Part shown: one piece after another, positions 8,530 to 18,250 of the stretch
Layout of the letters: every line of letters begins with the position of its first letter
Numbering within the stretch: the first letter of the stretch is position 1
Assembly: GCA_050693895.1 (NCBI GenBank)
Contig: JBOGWS010000076.1
Location: forward strand, 54,144 to 118,143
Length of the DNA: 64,000 nucleotides
Direction of reading: 5' to 3'
Source: WHSV01 sp050693895
GTDB taxonomy: Bacteria; Actinomycetota; CADDZG01; WHSQ01
Made by a program: the position numbers and the translations under genes
The notes under the pieces: generated by a model
Database searches by the model: none
The model's input: only the letters and a program-made list of their open reading frames with translations
What the model was told of the DNA's origin: nothing

Positions 8530-9313
8530 GCTTTGTGCCGTTGATGTCGATCTTGAACTCGCACTCCAGGTGCTCCGCCGCTCGCCGGCACATGACCATG
8601 CGCGACAGGAAGATCTCGAAGTACTCCATGACCCCCGCCAGCTCGGTGTCGATGACGAGCTCGAGTGTCAACGTGCGAGCCCCGTCGTCGACACGAAGGA
8701 AGGACCGCTCGACGGCGTTGTTAACGCGATCGTGGATGTCGAAGATGGTCGGGTCCTTCACCCTGACCCTCGATCGATGAACATCGGACTTGTCGGCCAC
8801 GATCACCGCAGCTCCGACGGGGTTCACCGGATTGCCGAACTCCTCCTCGTGATTGCCGATTGCTCCCAGGATGATCCCGATCTCCTTGTACGACATTCCC
8901 AGCTCTTTGAGGATGTCGTAGGTCAACACCGACCCCGTCTGGCTGTGCATTGAACGGCATACGAAGTTGCCCATGTCGTGGAGGTAGCCCGCTATGGCCC
9001 CGAGCTCCGCCATGCGGTCCTCGAAACCCAGCCGGTGGAGGACGTTGTAAGAGATCTTGCTGACGAGACCCGCGTGACGGAACCCATGTTCGGTGTATCC
9101 GATCTCGCCGAGGTAGCGGTCGGCCAGCGAGATGAAGGTCTGCACCCCCTCGTGCGACGAGACCTCGTCGAGTGTGATGCCCGAGGACGGTTCGGGCGAG
9201 AGAGGTTCTGCGTCGGGGGCCGCGGTAGCAGCCTCCTTGACGGAGCGACTCAGTTCCTCGACATGGCGAGCCACGCCCTCGTCCACAGATTCGGCATCCG
9301 CCGAATTGCTCAC
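8522..9313 (-). CDS. HD-domain metal-dependent phosphohydrolase
   Basis: A 263-residue cytoplasmic protein with an HD domain: H in the FRHAG segment (near 80), HD in GYLHDMGN (near 112), a further NHEEE segment and D in VADKSD. These give the metal-binding H...HD...D pattern of phosphohydrolases or phosphodiesterases. The first ~45 residues are acidic and probably unstructured. The substrate cannot be told from sequence. It starts 5 bases after the yajC stop, so is likely co-translated with yajC. It is not part of the canonical yajC neighbourhood that I know. Confidence 0.85.
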   Translation of the reverse strand: MSNSADAESVDEGVARHVEELSRSVKEAATAAPDAEPLSPEPSSGITLDEVSSHEGVQTFISLADRYLGEIGYTEHGFRHAGLVSKISYNVLHRLGFEDRMAELGAIAGYLHDMGNFVCRSMHSQTGSVLTYDILKELGMSYKEIGIILGAIGNHEEEFGNPVNPVGAAVIVADKSDVHRSRVRVKDPTIFDIHDRVNNAVERSFLRVDDGARTLTLELVIDTELAGVMEYFEIFLSRMVMCRRAAEHLECEFKIDINGTKLL

Positions 9314-9318
9314 CGGCG

Positions 9319-9624
9319 CTACTCCTCCTCCGAGGTGGCGCCGATCTCCTCGTCGTCGTCCTCTGTGATCTTGCGGGCGATCGCCGACTTCACGAACCGG
9401 AGGTTGGTCCCGGGAGCCGCCTCGATCTCGAAGTCGTCGTCGCTAATGCGGGTGATGGTTCCGTGGAGGCCGCCGATGGTTACGACCTCGTCTCCGACGT
9501 CCACGCTGTCGATGAGGTCTCGGTGCTGCTGAGCCCGCTTCTTCTGCGGGCGAATCAGCATGAAATAGAAGACTCCGATCAGGAGTCCGATGAACAAAAA
9601 CTGTGTGAGTGCCGCTGAATCCAC
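9319..9624 (-). CDS. yajC: preprotein translocase subunit YajC
   Basis: Small accessory protein of the SecDF-YajC complex. The 101 residues show one N-terminal membrane helix (FLFIGLLIGVFYFMLI), then the signature RPQKKR, and the cytoplasmic VGDEVVTIGGLHGTI core; the tail is Asp/Glu-rich. The start is GTG 9624. In most actinobacteria secD and secF follow directly; here an HD-domain protein does, and the SecDF gene is about 7 kb away. Confidence 0.95.
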   Translation of the reverse strand: MDSAALTQFLFIGLLIGVFYFMLIRPQKKRAQQHRDLIDSVDVGDEVVTIGGLHGTITRISDDDFEIEAAPGTNLRFVKSAIARKITEDDDEEIGATSEEE

Positions 9625-9701
9625 TCTGGGTCACGTCCTTCGTACGAGTTCCTATGGGTTTGGTTCACGGTAGTCCCAAGTGGAGAGCTACACGCGAATG
9701 A

Positions 9702-9719
9702 AGCCGCGGGGCGGCGGCT
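9702..9719. terminator. possible stem-loop between ruvB and yajC
   Basis: AGCCGC at 9702-9707 and GCGGCT at 9714-9719 form a perfect 6-bp stem with a 6-base loop, 15 bases after the ruvB stop. No T-run follows on the minus strand, so it may only be a weak or Rho-assisted terminator. Confidence 0.3.
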
Positions 9720-9734
9720 CCTGGCCGAATCCTA

Positions 9735-10750
<1,016 letters not shown>

Positions 10751-10754
<4 letters not shown>

Positions 10755-11362
10755 AGCCGACCCGCGCTCTCGGTGGTGGATCCCGCGCCGGCGAGAGACT
10801 TCAAGGCGTTCCGGACGACGTCTTCGACGCAGTCGTCATCGGTGACTGCCAGCTCGTTCAGCGCGACCCGCACCTCGCCGGCCGAGTAGCCGAGGTTCTC
10901 CAGCGCGGAGCGCGCCTTGGTTAGGGTCCCAGGCCCGGCCCCCACGATCTCGAGGTCGGGCAGCGACATCTTCTCTTTGAGGTCGAGGACGATTCGCTGG
11001 GCCGTTTTCCTGCCGATCCCCGGCACGGACGAGATGGAGGGCACGTCGTCGGTCACGAGAGCGCGGCGAAGATCCTCGGGCGAGAAGGCCGAGCAGACCG
11101 CAACAGCGACCTTCGGTCCCACGCCGTTCACCCCGATCAGCAGCTCGAAGGTGCGCCGCTCGGCCTCCGAGTGAAAGCCGAACAGAGCGAGCATCTCCTC
11201 CCGCACATGGGTGTGAGTGAAGAGCTTTACCGGTTCGCCCTCGGCGGGCAGCGCCGCGAGCGTTCGCGCCGAACAGATCAACCTGTAGCCAACCCCACCG
11301 ACGTCGATGAAGCAGCCGTCGTTGGTCTGGCCGGCGACTCGGCCGCGCAAGAACCCGATCAT
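10751..11362 (-). CDS. ruvA: Holliday junction DNA-binding protein RuvA
   Basis: Tetrameric junction-binding protein that loads RuvB. The 203 residues have the N-terminal OB fold (MIGFLRG start), two helix-hairpin-helix motifs (VNGVGPKVA and VPGIGRKTAQRI) and a C-terminal RuvB-binding domain after an acidic-free linker. It overlaps both ruvC and ruvB by 4 bases. Confidence 0.98.
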
Positions 11363-11859
11363 CCCGTCGCCCTTCCGATCGCGGCCCGCAGTCCGCTCCG
11401 GTTCAGGTGACAGATGGCAAGCGCGCAGGCGTCGGCCGCGTCGGGGGGCCGCGGCGGGTCGTCGAGCCCCAGGAGCGCCGCGATCATCGCCTGCACCTGT
11501 GCCTTCGTGGCTCCGCCATAGCCGACGACCGACTGCTTGACCTCGTTCGGGGTGTAATCGGTGACCTCGAGGCCGGCTTCGGCCGCCGTGGCGAGCGCGA
11601 CACCCGACGCCTGGCCCACCGCCATGGCAGTCTTGACGTTGGTGGTGAAGAAGAGTCGCTCGAGCGCGACAACGTCCGCACCGTGCTCGTGCATGATCTC
11701 GGCGAGCCTCGCTCGCAGGGTCATCAGACGCCTGGCCTGAGTCTCGTCAGCCGGCGTCCTGATGGCTCCGAAGGTCACGAGCCTGAGCCTGCTATCGGCG
11801 CGCTCGACCACGCCGTAGCCCATCACGGCCACGCCGGGATCGATTCCGAGTACCCGCAC
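11359..11859 (-). CDS. ruvC: Holliday junction resolvase RuvC
   Basis: Endonuclease that cuts Holliday junctions symmetrically. RNase H-like fold with catalytic acids in LGIDPG (Asp), ALERLFF (Glu) and DAADACALA (Asp). The frame is open back to an ATG at 11871, but I prefer GTG 11859: a GGAGG stands 5 bases upstream of it, and the resulting start MRVLGIDPG is the family norm. An SOS box lies about 30 bases further upstream. Confidence 0.95.
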   Translation of the reverse strand: MRVLGIDPGVAVMGYGVVERADSRLRLVTFGAIRTPADETQARRLMTLRARLAEIMHEHGADVVALERLFFTTNVKTAMAVGQASGVALATAAEAGLEVTDYTPNEVKQSVVGYGGATKAQVQAMIAALLGLDDPPRPPDAADACALAICHLNRSGLRAAIGRATG

Positions 11860-11888
11860 CTGCACCTCCATCTACTTCATCGCAGTTA

Positions 11889-11904
11889 TCGAACGCCTGT
11901 TCGC
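11889..11904 (-). promoter_or_regulatory. LexA (SOS) box of ruvCAB
   Basis: In gene orientation GCGAAC-AGGC-GTTCGA. This fits the Gram-positive/actinobacterial LexA consensus CGAAC-RNRY-GTTCG at every position, and matches 11 of 12 arm bases of the mycobacterial TCGAAC-N4-GTTCGA. A TA-rich stretch (ATAACT) directly follows and may be the -10 region. DNA-damage induction of ruvCAB is known in many bacteria. Confidence 0.85.
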
Positions 11905-11952
11905 CACAGGTTAGCCTGCGGATGCGACCGAAACACGTCTTTCCCCGCGCTC

Positions 11953-13152
11953 TCAGGCAGGGGCCTCCTCCTGACGGGGTGGCGAGCGGAAAACTCGCTC
12001 GGGAATGAGCCGCGCGAGCCACCTCGAGCGAGACGCGAGCACCGGGGCCCCGAGCGCGAGCACCAGCACATACAGCGCGACGAACGGCCCGATCCGATCA
12101 TCAAGTCCCGCTGCGGCCGCGAAGGAGGCGAGTATGAGCGAGAACTCACCTCGTCCGAGTGTCGTGAATCCCACATTGCTTGCCTGCCGGCGTCCGAATC
12201 CGTTCATCCTAGAGACCACGACGCCGGCCCCGACGTTGAGGATCAGCGTCATGATGACTGCGATGGCCACCGGGACCACAACCGGGCCCAGGCTGCTCGG
12301 GTCGATGGTCAGACCGAAGACGAAGAAGAAGACCGCGGCGAAAGCATCGCGCAACGGCAGTACCAGGCGTTCGATGAGGTGAGCCTGCTTGGTCTCGGCC
12401 AGGATCAGCCCCACCATGAAGGCGCCGATGGCATCGGAGACACCGATCTCCTCCGCGAAGCCGGCGACGACGATCGCCAACCCGACGAACACGACGGTGA
12501 GCAGCTCCTCGTCGTCCTCGCTTCCCAGCAGCCGGCCGACGAAGCGGGATCCGAAGCGCGCGATGGAGAAGAGCACGAGCAGGAACAGAAAGGCGCGGCT
12601 GATCTGCAGAAGCGCCTCCCCCGCACCCGAGGCCTGGTCCAGCACCGGCTGAAGGATCGCTAGGTAGAGAGCAAGGAAGATGTCCTCGACAACGACGATG
12701 CCGAGGATGAGCCGGGTTTCGGGGTTGGCCAGCCGCTCGAGATCGATCAAGACCTTCGTCACGATCGCCGTGGACGAGATCCCCACGGCGCCCGCGATGA
12801 CGAGCGCCTCGCGGGCGCCCCATCCGAGCGCCAGTCCGAAGACGAGTCCGCCTCCGACGTTGAGCAGGAGTTTGATGGCACCCGCGGCTATGAGACTCCT
12901 TCCTCCACCGATCAGATCGCCGAGCGAAAACTCAAGCCCGAGTTGAAACAGCAGCATGATGAGCCCGACTCTGGCGAACAGCTCGAGCTCGGCGGGGTCG
13001 TGAACCAGGATGATCCCCGGCGTATGGGGGCCGAAGAGGATGCCGGCCGCCATGAAGAAGGGAATCGTGGGCAGCCCGATACGTCCCCCGAGACGCGCCA
13101 ACAGGCCTGCCGCGAGGAACGCGCCGCCCAGGGCGACGAGAGCATCTCCCAT
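11953..13152 (-). CDS. cation/proton antiporter, membrane subunit (KhtU-like, CPA2 family)
   Basis: Multi-spanning K+(Na+)/H+ exchanger of about 399 residues, with around 12 hydrophobic segments. Typical CPA2 features are the N-terminal RIGLPTIPFFMAAGILFGP segment, FQLGLEFS, SSTAIVTKVL and LGRGEFSLILA. There is no C-terminal RCK domain; that regulatory part is encoded by the next gene upstream, giving the KhtTU layout. It starts 3 bases after the stop of that gene. The transported ion is inferred from the family. Confidence 0.9.
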   Translation of the reverse strand: MGDALVALGGAFLAAGLLARLGGRIGLPTIPFFMAAGILFGPHTPGIILVHDPAELELFARVGLIMLLFQLGLEFSLGDLIGGGRSLIAAGAIKLLLNVGGGLVFGLALGWGAREALVIAGAVGISSTAIVTKVLIDLERLANPETRLILGIVVVEDIFLALYLAILQPVLDQASGAGEALLQISRAFLFLLVLFSIARFGSRFVGRLLGSEDDEELLTVVFVGLAIVVAGFAEEIGVSDAIGAFMVGLILAETKQAHLIERLVLPLRDAFAAVFFFVFGLTIDPSSLGPVVVPVAIAVIMTLILNVGAGVVVSRMNGFGRRQASNVGFTTLGRGEFSLILASFAAAAGLDDRIGPFVALYVLVLALGAPVLASRSRWLARLIPERVFRSPPRQEEAPA

Positions 13153-13155
13153 CGC

Positions 13156-13635
13156 TCAGCCCAACATGTAGCTGAGGAAACCGTTCAGGTGCCGCTGGGG
13201 ACCCACGTACACCAGCCGATCGCCGGAGCGAAGTACCTCATCGGGATCCGGAGCCTTGATCGTCGCCCCCGTCCGAATGATCGATATGACGCTCATCCCT
13301 GTGCGCTTGCGCGCCTGTAGCTCGGCGAGCGACTTGCCCGTCGCCGGGCTCTCGTCCGTGAGCGTGATCCAGTCGACGGCGAACTCGCCGATGAGCGCCT
13401 CGATCTCCTCGACGACGGCCGGTTTGAAGTAGGCGCCGCTCAGGACCGCTCCGAGGCGGCGCGCCTGGTCGTCGGTCAGCTTCATGACCGTGGAGGGGTC
13501 CTCGGCGTCGCGCTCGAAGAAGTAGAGATCTCGGCGGCCCGAGTGGTGTATCACCACGTCGATGCGGTCGCCCTTACCAACGAGAATCTCGAACTTGCGT
13601 CCGATCCCCGGCAGTTCTTGCTCGTGTACGGACAA
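13156..13635 (-). CDS. KhtT-like regulatory subunit with TrkA-C domain
   Basis: A 159-residue soluble protein. Residues 1-75 match the KhtT N-terminal domain (start with LPGIGRKFE, then IVIHHSGRRDLYFF-like segment), and 90-158 form a RCK_C/TrkA-C domain ending in DRLVYVGPQRHLNGF. In Bacillus KhtT gates KhtU and binds cyclic di-AMP through this domain. It is 3 bases upstream of the antiporter gene and 24 bases downstream of a nucleotide cyclase gene, both on the same strand. Confidence 0.88.
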   Translation of the reverse strand: MSVHEQELPGIGRKFEILVGKGDRIDVVIHHSGRRDLYFFERDAEDPSTVMKLTDDQARRLGAVLSGAYFKPAVVEEIEALIGEFAVDWITLTDESPATGKSLAELQARKRTGMSVISIIRTGATIKAPDPDEVLRSGDRLVYVGPQRHLNGFLSYMLG

Positions 13636-13659
13636 GAAAGCCTCCCTTACTCGTAGCGG

Positions 13660-14850
13660 TCAAAGAGTGGTGACAGGTACGGTGCCCGCATCACGCTTGG
13701 CCTTGCTGCTCGCGCTGGGCAGTTCTTCGATGGTGCGATAGGTCATCCCGTCCGGGTCGATATCCAGCGCGTTGGAGTCGTCTTCACTAAGGTGCTCGAG
13801 CAACGACTTAGATGCGAGCACCTGACCGCCGCTTGCGGATTCCTGGATGCGGGCGGCCTCGTTGACCGTGTCTCCGAGCGCCGTAACCTCGAGCCGTCCC
13901 CCGGTGACCAGCTGGCCCATGTAGAGCTGCCCACCCCAATGCACGCCGACGTTGACCTTCACGTCGTCGGGGTCGAGGGCCTCGGAGTCATCGCTCGTGC
14001 GTTTGACGACGTCGCGCGTCACCACCGCGATCTCTCTTGCGGCCTCGATCGCGCCCCTCGCGGCTCCCGAGGGAGAGCCGAGGTCGCGTGCAATGAAAAA
14101 CGCCGTGGCGCCGTCGCCGGCATGCTTGCCGACGACCCCTCCGAATCTTCCGATCACTTCGTCGATGGCCGTGATCAACCCCCGCAACAAGCCGAAGTAG
14201 GACGCGCTCGGCAAACGCTTTGACACGAGGCCCGAGTCCTGGACGTCGGCGAACAGAATCGCAGCGGGTCTGCGCCCGGGGTCGACGAGCCGCGCCATCC
14301 GCTCGAACATGGCGGGGTCTCCGCGCGACACCAGCGAGAGAATGGACGTCGGCAGCGCGGGGCCGTAGAGGACCAGGCGCCCGACGTGCTCGCCCTCGCG
14401 TGAATGCAACCGCGTCACCAGCAGGTTGACCGGGATCGGTGGAAGGTCTCCCTGGATGAACTCGATCTGGGACGCCCAACTGGTCGGCGGTGGCTTCTCC
14501 TCGATGCGATCGATGACGTCGTCCAGTACCCCTCCGGCGAGGCGCTTCAGCTCATCCTTGCCGCCCGGCGTGTCGTGCAAGACCATCGGAAGTTCGACCT
14601 CGAGCAGCGACGCCGCACTCTCCGCCGAGATGAGGCTCTGAAAGGTCCCCCTGCGGATGTGCTCCAGGATGTGCTCGCCGTAGCCGAGCTCGGCGGGATC
14701 GCTCTCGCCGGTGAGCTCGAGGATCTCGCTCGAGACCCACAGGAGTCGCCAGTGGGCGTCGTAAAGCTCGGCCGCCCACCCGGTGGCCTCGAGAGAGCGG
14801 GCCACCTCCGCCAGCTCCGGATTCTCAGGAAGCGACCGAGGCAAGGACAT
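13660..14850 (-). CDS. class III adenylate/guanylate cyclase with N-terminal sensor region
   Basis: Likely makes cAMP from ATP. The C-terminal catalytic domain (about residues 195-370 of the 396) shows the first metal Asp in ILFADVQDSG, the second in KHAGDG with the preceding substrate-type Lys, and the transition-state Asn and Arg in GDTVNEAAR, so it should be active. The first ~190 residues contain no membrane helix and look PAS-like (YDAHWRLLWVS segment), suggesting a cytoplasmic sensor. The ATG at 14850 overlaps yebC by 26 bases; an upstream start at 14880 is possible. It sits directly before khtT-khtU, which hints at a link between cyclic nucleotide signalling and cation balance. Confidence 0.85.
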   Translation of the reverse strand: MSLPRSLPENPELAEVARSLEATGWAAELYDAHWRLLWVSSEILELTGESDPAELGYGEHILEHIRRGTFQSLISAESAASLLEVELPMVLHDTPGGKDELKRLAGGVLDDVIDRIEEKPPPTSWASQIEFIQGDLPPIPVNLLVTRLHSREGEHVGRLVLYGPALPTSILSLVSRGDPAMFERMARLVDPGRRPAAILFADVQDSGLVSKRLPSASYFGLLRGLITAIDEVIGRFGGVVGKHAGDGATAFFIARDLGSPSGAARGAIEAAREIAVVTRDVVKRTSDDSEALDPDDVKVNVGVHWGGQLYMGQLVTGGRLEVTALGDTVNEAARIQESASGGQVLASKSLLEHLSEDDSNALDIDPDGMTYRTIEELPSASSKAKRDAGTVPVTTL

Positions 14851-15574
14851 CGTCGGAGATATCGAAGTTCGCGTACACATCCTGTACGTCGTCGAGCTCT
14901 TCCAACGCGTCGATCAGGTTGAGAACCTTCTTTGCGTCACCACCCTCGACCGGCACGGTGCTCTTCGGCATCTGCGTCAGGTCTGCGTTTTCGATAGTGA
15001 TGCTCGCGGCCGCGAGAGCTTCCGTGACCGCCTTGAATGCATCCGTCGGAGTGATGACCTCGATGAGCTCGTCCCCACCGTTTACGTCCTCGGCCCCCGC
15101 ATCCGCGGCGACCATGAATACCTCGTCCTCCGACGCGCCGGCCGCTCCCACGGTGACGACCCCTTTGGGTTCGAACATGAACGCGACCGAGCCGGGTTCG
15201 GCCATCTTGCCGCCGTGCTTGTTGAAGATACTGCGCACGTCCTGGGCCGAGCGGTTCCGGTTGGACGTCAGGCACTGCACGAGGATCGCAACCCCGCCGG
15301 GACCGTAACCCTCGTAGCCCGCTTCCTCGTAAGACTCCCCCTCGAGCTCGCCGGTACCGCGCTTGATCGCACGCGTGATGTTGTCGTTGGGGACCGATCC
15401 CGCCTTGGCCTTGGCCACCGCCGTTGCGAGGGTCGGGTTCGAGTCGACGTTGCCTCCCCCGTCGCGCGCGGCGACCTCGACGAAGCGCAGCAGCTTGCCC
15501 CATTGCTTCGCGCGCTGCGCGTCGGCCGCGCCCTTCTTCCGTTTGATAGTGCTCCACTTGGAGTGACCAGACAT
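14825..15574 (-). CDS. yebC: YebC/TACO1-family protein
   Basis: A 249-residue cytoplasmic protein with the family start SGHSKWSTIKRKKG and the TSNRNRSAQDVRSIF segment. Members act as transcription regulators or help ribosomes through difficult sequences such as proline runs. It begins immediately at the base after the pdxT stop codon; the order pdxS-pdxT-yebC-ruvC is conserved in actinobacteria, although here cyclase and antiporter genes are inserted before ruvC. Confidence 0.96.
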   Translation of the reverse strand: MSGHSKWSTIKRKKGAADAQRAKQWGKLLRFVEVAARDGGGNVDSNPTLATAVAKAKAGSVPNDNITRAIKRGTGELEGESYEEAGYEGYGPGGVAILVQCLTSNRNRSAQDVRSIFNKHGGKMAEPGSVAFMFEPKGVVTVGAAGASEDEVFMVAADAGAEDVNGGDELIEVITPTDAFKAVTEALAAASITIENADLTQMPKSTVPVEGGDAKKVLNLIDALEELDDVQDVYANFDISDDVLASVAS

Positions 15575-16150
15575 CTAGGCCCCCCGGGCCATCGAGACGA
15601 ACATCCCGTGCAGTCTCGCATCCCCGGTCATCTCGGGGTGGAAACTCGATGCCAAGAGGTGGCCCTGCCGGACCACGACCGGTACCCCGTCGCAGGTCGC
15701 GAGGACCTCGACGCCCTCTCCGACCCGCTCGATCGCGGGGGCCCTGATGAACACCGCGGTAAAGGAGTCCACGAGTCCTTTCACCTCGAGCTCCGCCTCG
15801 AACGAGTCGACCTGGCGCCCGTAGGCGTTACGCCTCACTCCGACGTCCATCACCCCGATACGGTGCGGAGCTTCCCCCCCGCCGAGAATCTCGCTCGCCA
15901 TGAGGATGAGCCCGGCGCACGTACCGTAGAGCGGCATGCCGTCGTTCGTCCGCTCCTTCAACGGCTCGAGCAACTCGAAGCGGTCGAGCAGCTTGCCGAT
16001 CGTCGTCGACTCGCCTCCGGGGAGAACCAGGGCGTCGACTCCCGCGAGCTGCGCGGGTGTCTTCACCTCGACAGGAGTTGCACCGGCCGACTCGAGCGAA
16101 CGGAGGTGTTCGCGCGCATCGCCCTGCAAGGCGAGCACTCCTATTTTCAA
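15575..16150 (-). CDS. pdxT: pyridoxal 5'-phosphate synthase glutaminase subunit
   Basis: Class I glutaminase that feeds ammonia to PdxS. The 191 residues include the N-terminal GVLALQGD, the oxyanion segment LPGGESTT, the nucleophilic Cys in YGTCAGLI (near 78) and the His-Glu pair in SFHPEMTGD. It starts 5 bases after the pdxS stop. Confidence 0.97.
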   Translation of the reverse strand: MKIGVLALQGDAREHLRSLESAGATPVEVKTPAQLAGVDALVLPGGESTTIGKLLDRFELLEPLKERTNDGMPLYGTCAGLILMASEILGGGEAPHRIGVMDVGVRRNAYGRQVDSFEAELEVKGLVDSFTAVFIRAPAIERVGEGVEVLATCDGVPVVVRQGHLLASSFHPEMTGDARLHGMFVSMARGA

Positions 16151-16155
16151 ACCGC

Positions 16156-17070
16156 TTACCAGCCGCGCCGCGCGAGTCGCTCGGAGTCGGGTAGGTCGGA
16201 CACGTTGATGCCGACCATGGGCTCGCCGAGTCCCTGCGACACCTTGGCGATGATGTCCGGGTCGGCGAAGTGGGTCGTGGCGTCGACGATCGCTCGTGCC
16301 CTGGCGGCGGGATCACCGCTCTTGAAGATTCCCGAGCCGACGAACACGCCCTCGGCCCCGAGTTGCATCATCAGGGCCGCGTCCGCGGGCGTCGCGATAC
16401 CACCCGCTGTGAATAGCACGACCGGCAGCTTGCCGGTCTGGGCGATCTCGCGTACCAGATCGAAGGGGGCACGCAGCTCCTTGGCGGCACTCATGAGCTC
16501 GCCCGAGTCGAGTGTGGTGAGTCGTTTCATCTCGCCGCCGATCGAGCGCATATGACGAACCGCCTCTACGACGTTGCCCGTGCCGGCCTCGCCCTTGCTG
16601 CGAATCATCGCGGCACCCTCGCCGATGCGTCGAAGCGCCTCCCCGAGATTGGTGGCCCCGCATACGAACGGCACGGTGAAGTCCCACTTGTCGACGTGGT
16701 TGGACTCGTCGGCCGGGGTGAGCACCTCGGATTCGTCGATGTAGTCCACTCCGATGCTCTCGAGCACCTGGGCCTCGACGAAGTGGCCGATGCGGCACTT
16801 GGCCATGACCGGGATCGAGACCGACTCCATGATCTCGTGGACCTTGGACGTGTCGGCCATGCGGACGACGCCTCCCTCGGCTCGAATGTCCGCGGGGACG
16901 CGCTCGAGGGCCATGACCGCGACGGCGCCGGCCTCCTCGGCGATCTTGGCCTGTTCGGCGGTCGTCACGTCCATGATGACGCCGCCCTTCAGCATTTCGG
17001 CCAGCCCGCGCTTGACCCGAAGTCCTCCGGTCTCTCTGGATGTGTCGGCCATCGTGCGTTCCTCTCTCAC
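16156..17070 (-). CDS. pdxS: pyridoxal 5'-phosphate synthase lyase subunit
   Basis: Dodecameric synthase that condenses ribose 5-phosphate, glyceraldehyde 3-phosphate and ammonia to vitamin B6 (PLP). At 304 residues it has normal length with the (beta/alpha)8 signatures KGGVIMDV, ALERVPADIR, VRMADTSKV, MAKCRIGHF and DYIDESEVLTPAD. A good Shine-Dalgarno (GAGAGGAA) precedes the ATG. The 133-base gap upstream holds a TAGAAT hexamer (17160-17165) that could be a -10 element. Confidence 0.97.
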   Translation of the reverse strand: MREERTMADTSRETGGLRVKRGLAEMLKGGVIMDVTTAEQAKIAEEAGAVAVMALERVPADIRAEGGVVRMADTSKVHEIMESVSIPVMAKCRIGHFVEAQVLESIGVDYIDESEVLTPADESNHVDKWDFTVPFVCGATNLGEALRRIGEGAAMIRSKGEAGTGNVVEAVRHMRSIGGEMKRLTTLDSGELMSAAKELRAPFDLVREIAQTGKLPVVLFTAGGIATPADAALMMQLGAEGVFVGSGIFKSGDPAARARAIVDATTHFADPDIIAKVSQGLGEPMVGINVSDLPDSERLARRGW

Positions 17071-17203
17071 CTGCGGTTCCTGGGGGCCACTCGAAGAGCA
17101 AGAAAGCAGGCTGTCGTGCCTGAAAATGGCCGCTGACCAGGGTCGTTATCGAACAGCCATTCTATCAGGAGCATCATCCGTTCCCGAGGAGGTTGGAGCG
17201 GCC

Positions 17204-18250
17204 CTACTTCTTGGAGAAGCTGATCGATCCCTGAACGTTGCCCTTCTTGGAGGGCAATAGCTCGATCCAAGTCGAACCGACCTCGAACGCGAACGGATCA
17301 CCGCGACTGGTTTCGAAGGACGGCACTCCATCCTTGTTCGCCTTCCAGGTTCCCTTGACGACCTGCCCGTCCCGGAACAGAAACGCTCGGCCCTTCCCGT
17401 TCAGTGCGATATCTGGCGAGGGGTTCCCCGCAACGTCGGTGATCGTTTTCGAGTCGTTGACATCGACCTCCTGAATCAGAAGGTTCGGTGTCCCGATCTG
17501 CCCGCCGCCCGAGGAGTTGAAAGGAACGCCCGCTTCGAATCGCACCCACTTATCGTTCTTCCAGCGCCAGGTGATCTCGTTGCTGGGATTGAAGTTCAGA
17601 GCCACCGACTTCGCCTTCTTGGCTCCGCCGGGAATCTCACCGAATTCGAAGTACGAATTCTCGGGCGGGCCGATCTTGCTCTTCTTCTTGGTTCCCAGCT
17701 TCCTGAGTCGGACTGTGTTTCCGAAGACGCTGTGAACGTCGGTGCTTCCCGGGGGCACGCGGAACAGGGGGCCCGAGGCATTCTGCTCGTCGAGCGCGAT
17801 CAGCTTCTGTTTCCTGAGCTCGCCGAGCACGATCTCGTTGGCTCCAGAGAACGCGAGGATGCGCGTGAACGGCTTGGCGATCTTCGGGTCGTCGAAACGC
17901 GCGCTGCGAACCGGTCCGCCCTCCGCCACGTCGTGGCAGTGATAGATGGCCATGAACCGGGTGACGCCACCCTCGACGATCTCCTCGTACACGATGTCGG
18001 CCTGGTCGAGCCCGCTTTGCGGCCTCGAGTCCGGCGAGTTCTCGATCTTGAGCGCAACGGCCGGGCGTGCAAGGTCGACGCCCTTCGGCGGGTCCTCACC
18101 GGTTAGCGGACAGATCGGGGGGACGTCCTCCTGGCGGGAGGCATCCGGCCCTGCGTCCGGTTCCGGCTCGTCGCTCGTGCAGGCCCCTACGAACAGAAGG
18201 GTCGCAACCAGCGCCCCCAGGACCGCCACGCGTCTAGCCGCCGAAGTCAA
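17204..18250 (-). CDS. DUF3048 (YerB-like) lipoprotein, second copy
   Basis: About 348 residues, exported. The start is TTG 18250, chosen because GGAGGG (18261-18256) stands 5-6 bases upstream and because it puts a signal peptide at the N-terminus with a lipobox (FVGAC, Cys near 24). The DUF3048 core follows: CPLTGEDPP, ARPAVALKIEN, the SGLDQADIVYEEIVEGGVTR segment, and a C-terminal domain with KGTW and GSTWIELLP. The family, like Bacillus YerB, has no established biochemical role. It overlaps the upstream paralog by 17 bases. Sequence similarity to that paralog shows a tandem duplication. Confidence 0.88.
   Translation of the reverse strand: MTSAARRVAVLGALVATLLFVGACTSDEPEPDAGPDASRQEDVPPICPLTGEDPPKGVDLARPAVALKIENSPDSRPQSGLDQADIVYEEIVEGGVTRFMAIYHCHDVAEGGPVRSARFDDPKIAKPFTRILAFSGANEIVLGELRKQKLIALDEQNASGPLFRVPPGSTDVHSVFGNTVRLRKLGTKKKSKIGPPENSYFEFGEIPGGAKKAKSVALNFNPSNEITWRWKNDKWVRFEAGVPFNSSGGGQIGTPNLLIQEVDVNDSKTITDVAGNPSPDIALNGKGRAFLFRDGQVVKGTWKANKDGVPSFETSRGDPFAFEVGSTWIELLPSKKGNVQGSISFSKK

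Noticed and set aside
14850..14880. Upstream ATG 14880 for the cyclase
   Set aside because: It would add 10 residues with no similarity and increase the overlap with yebC; kept only as an alternative.
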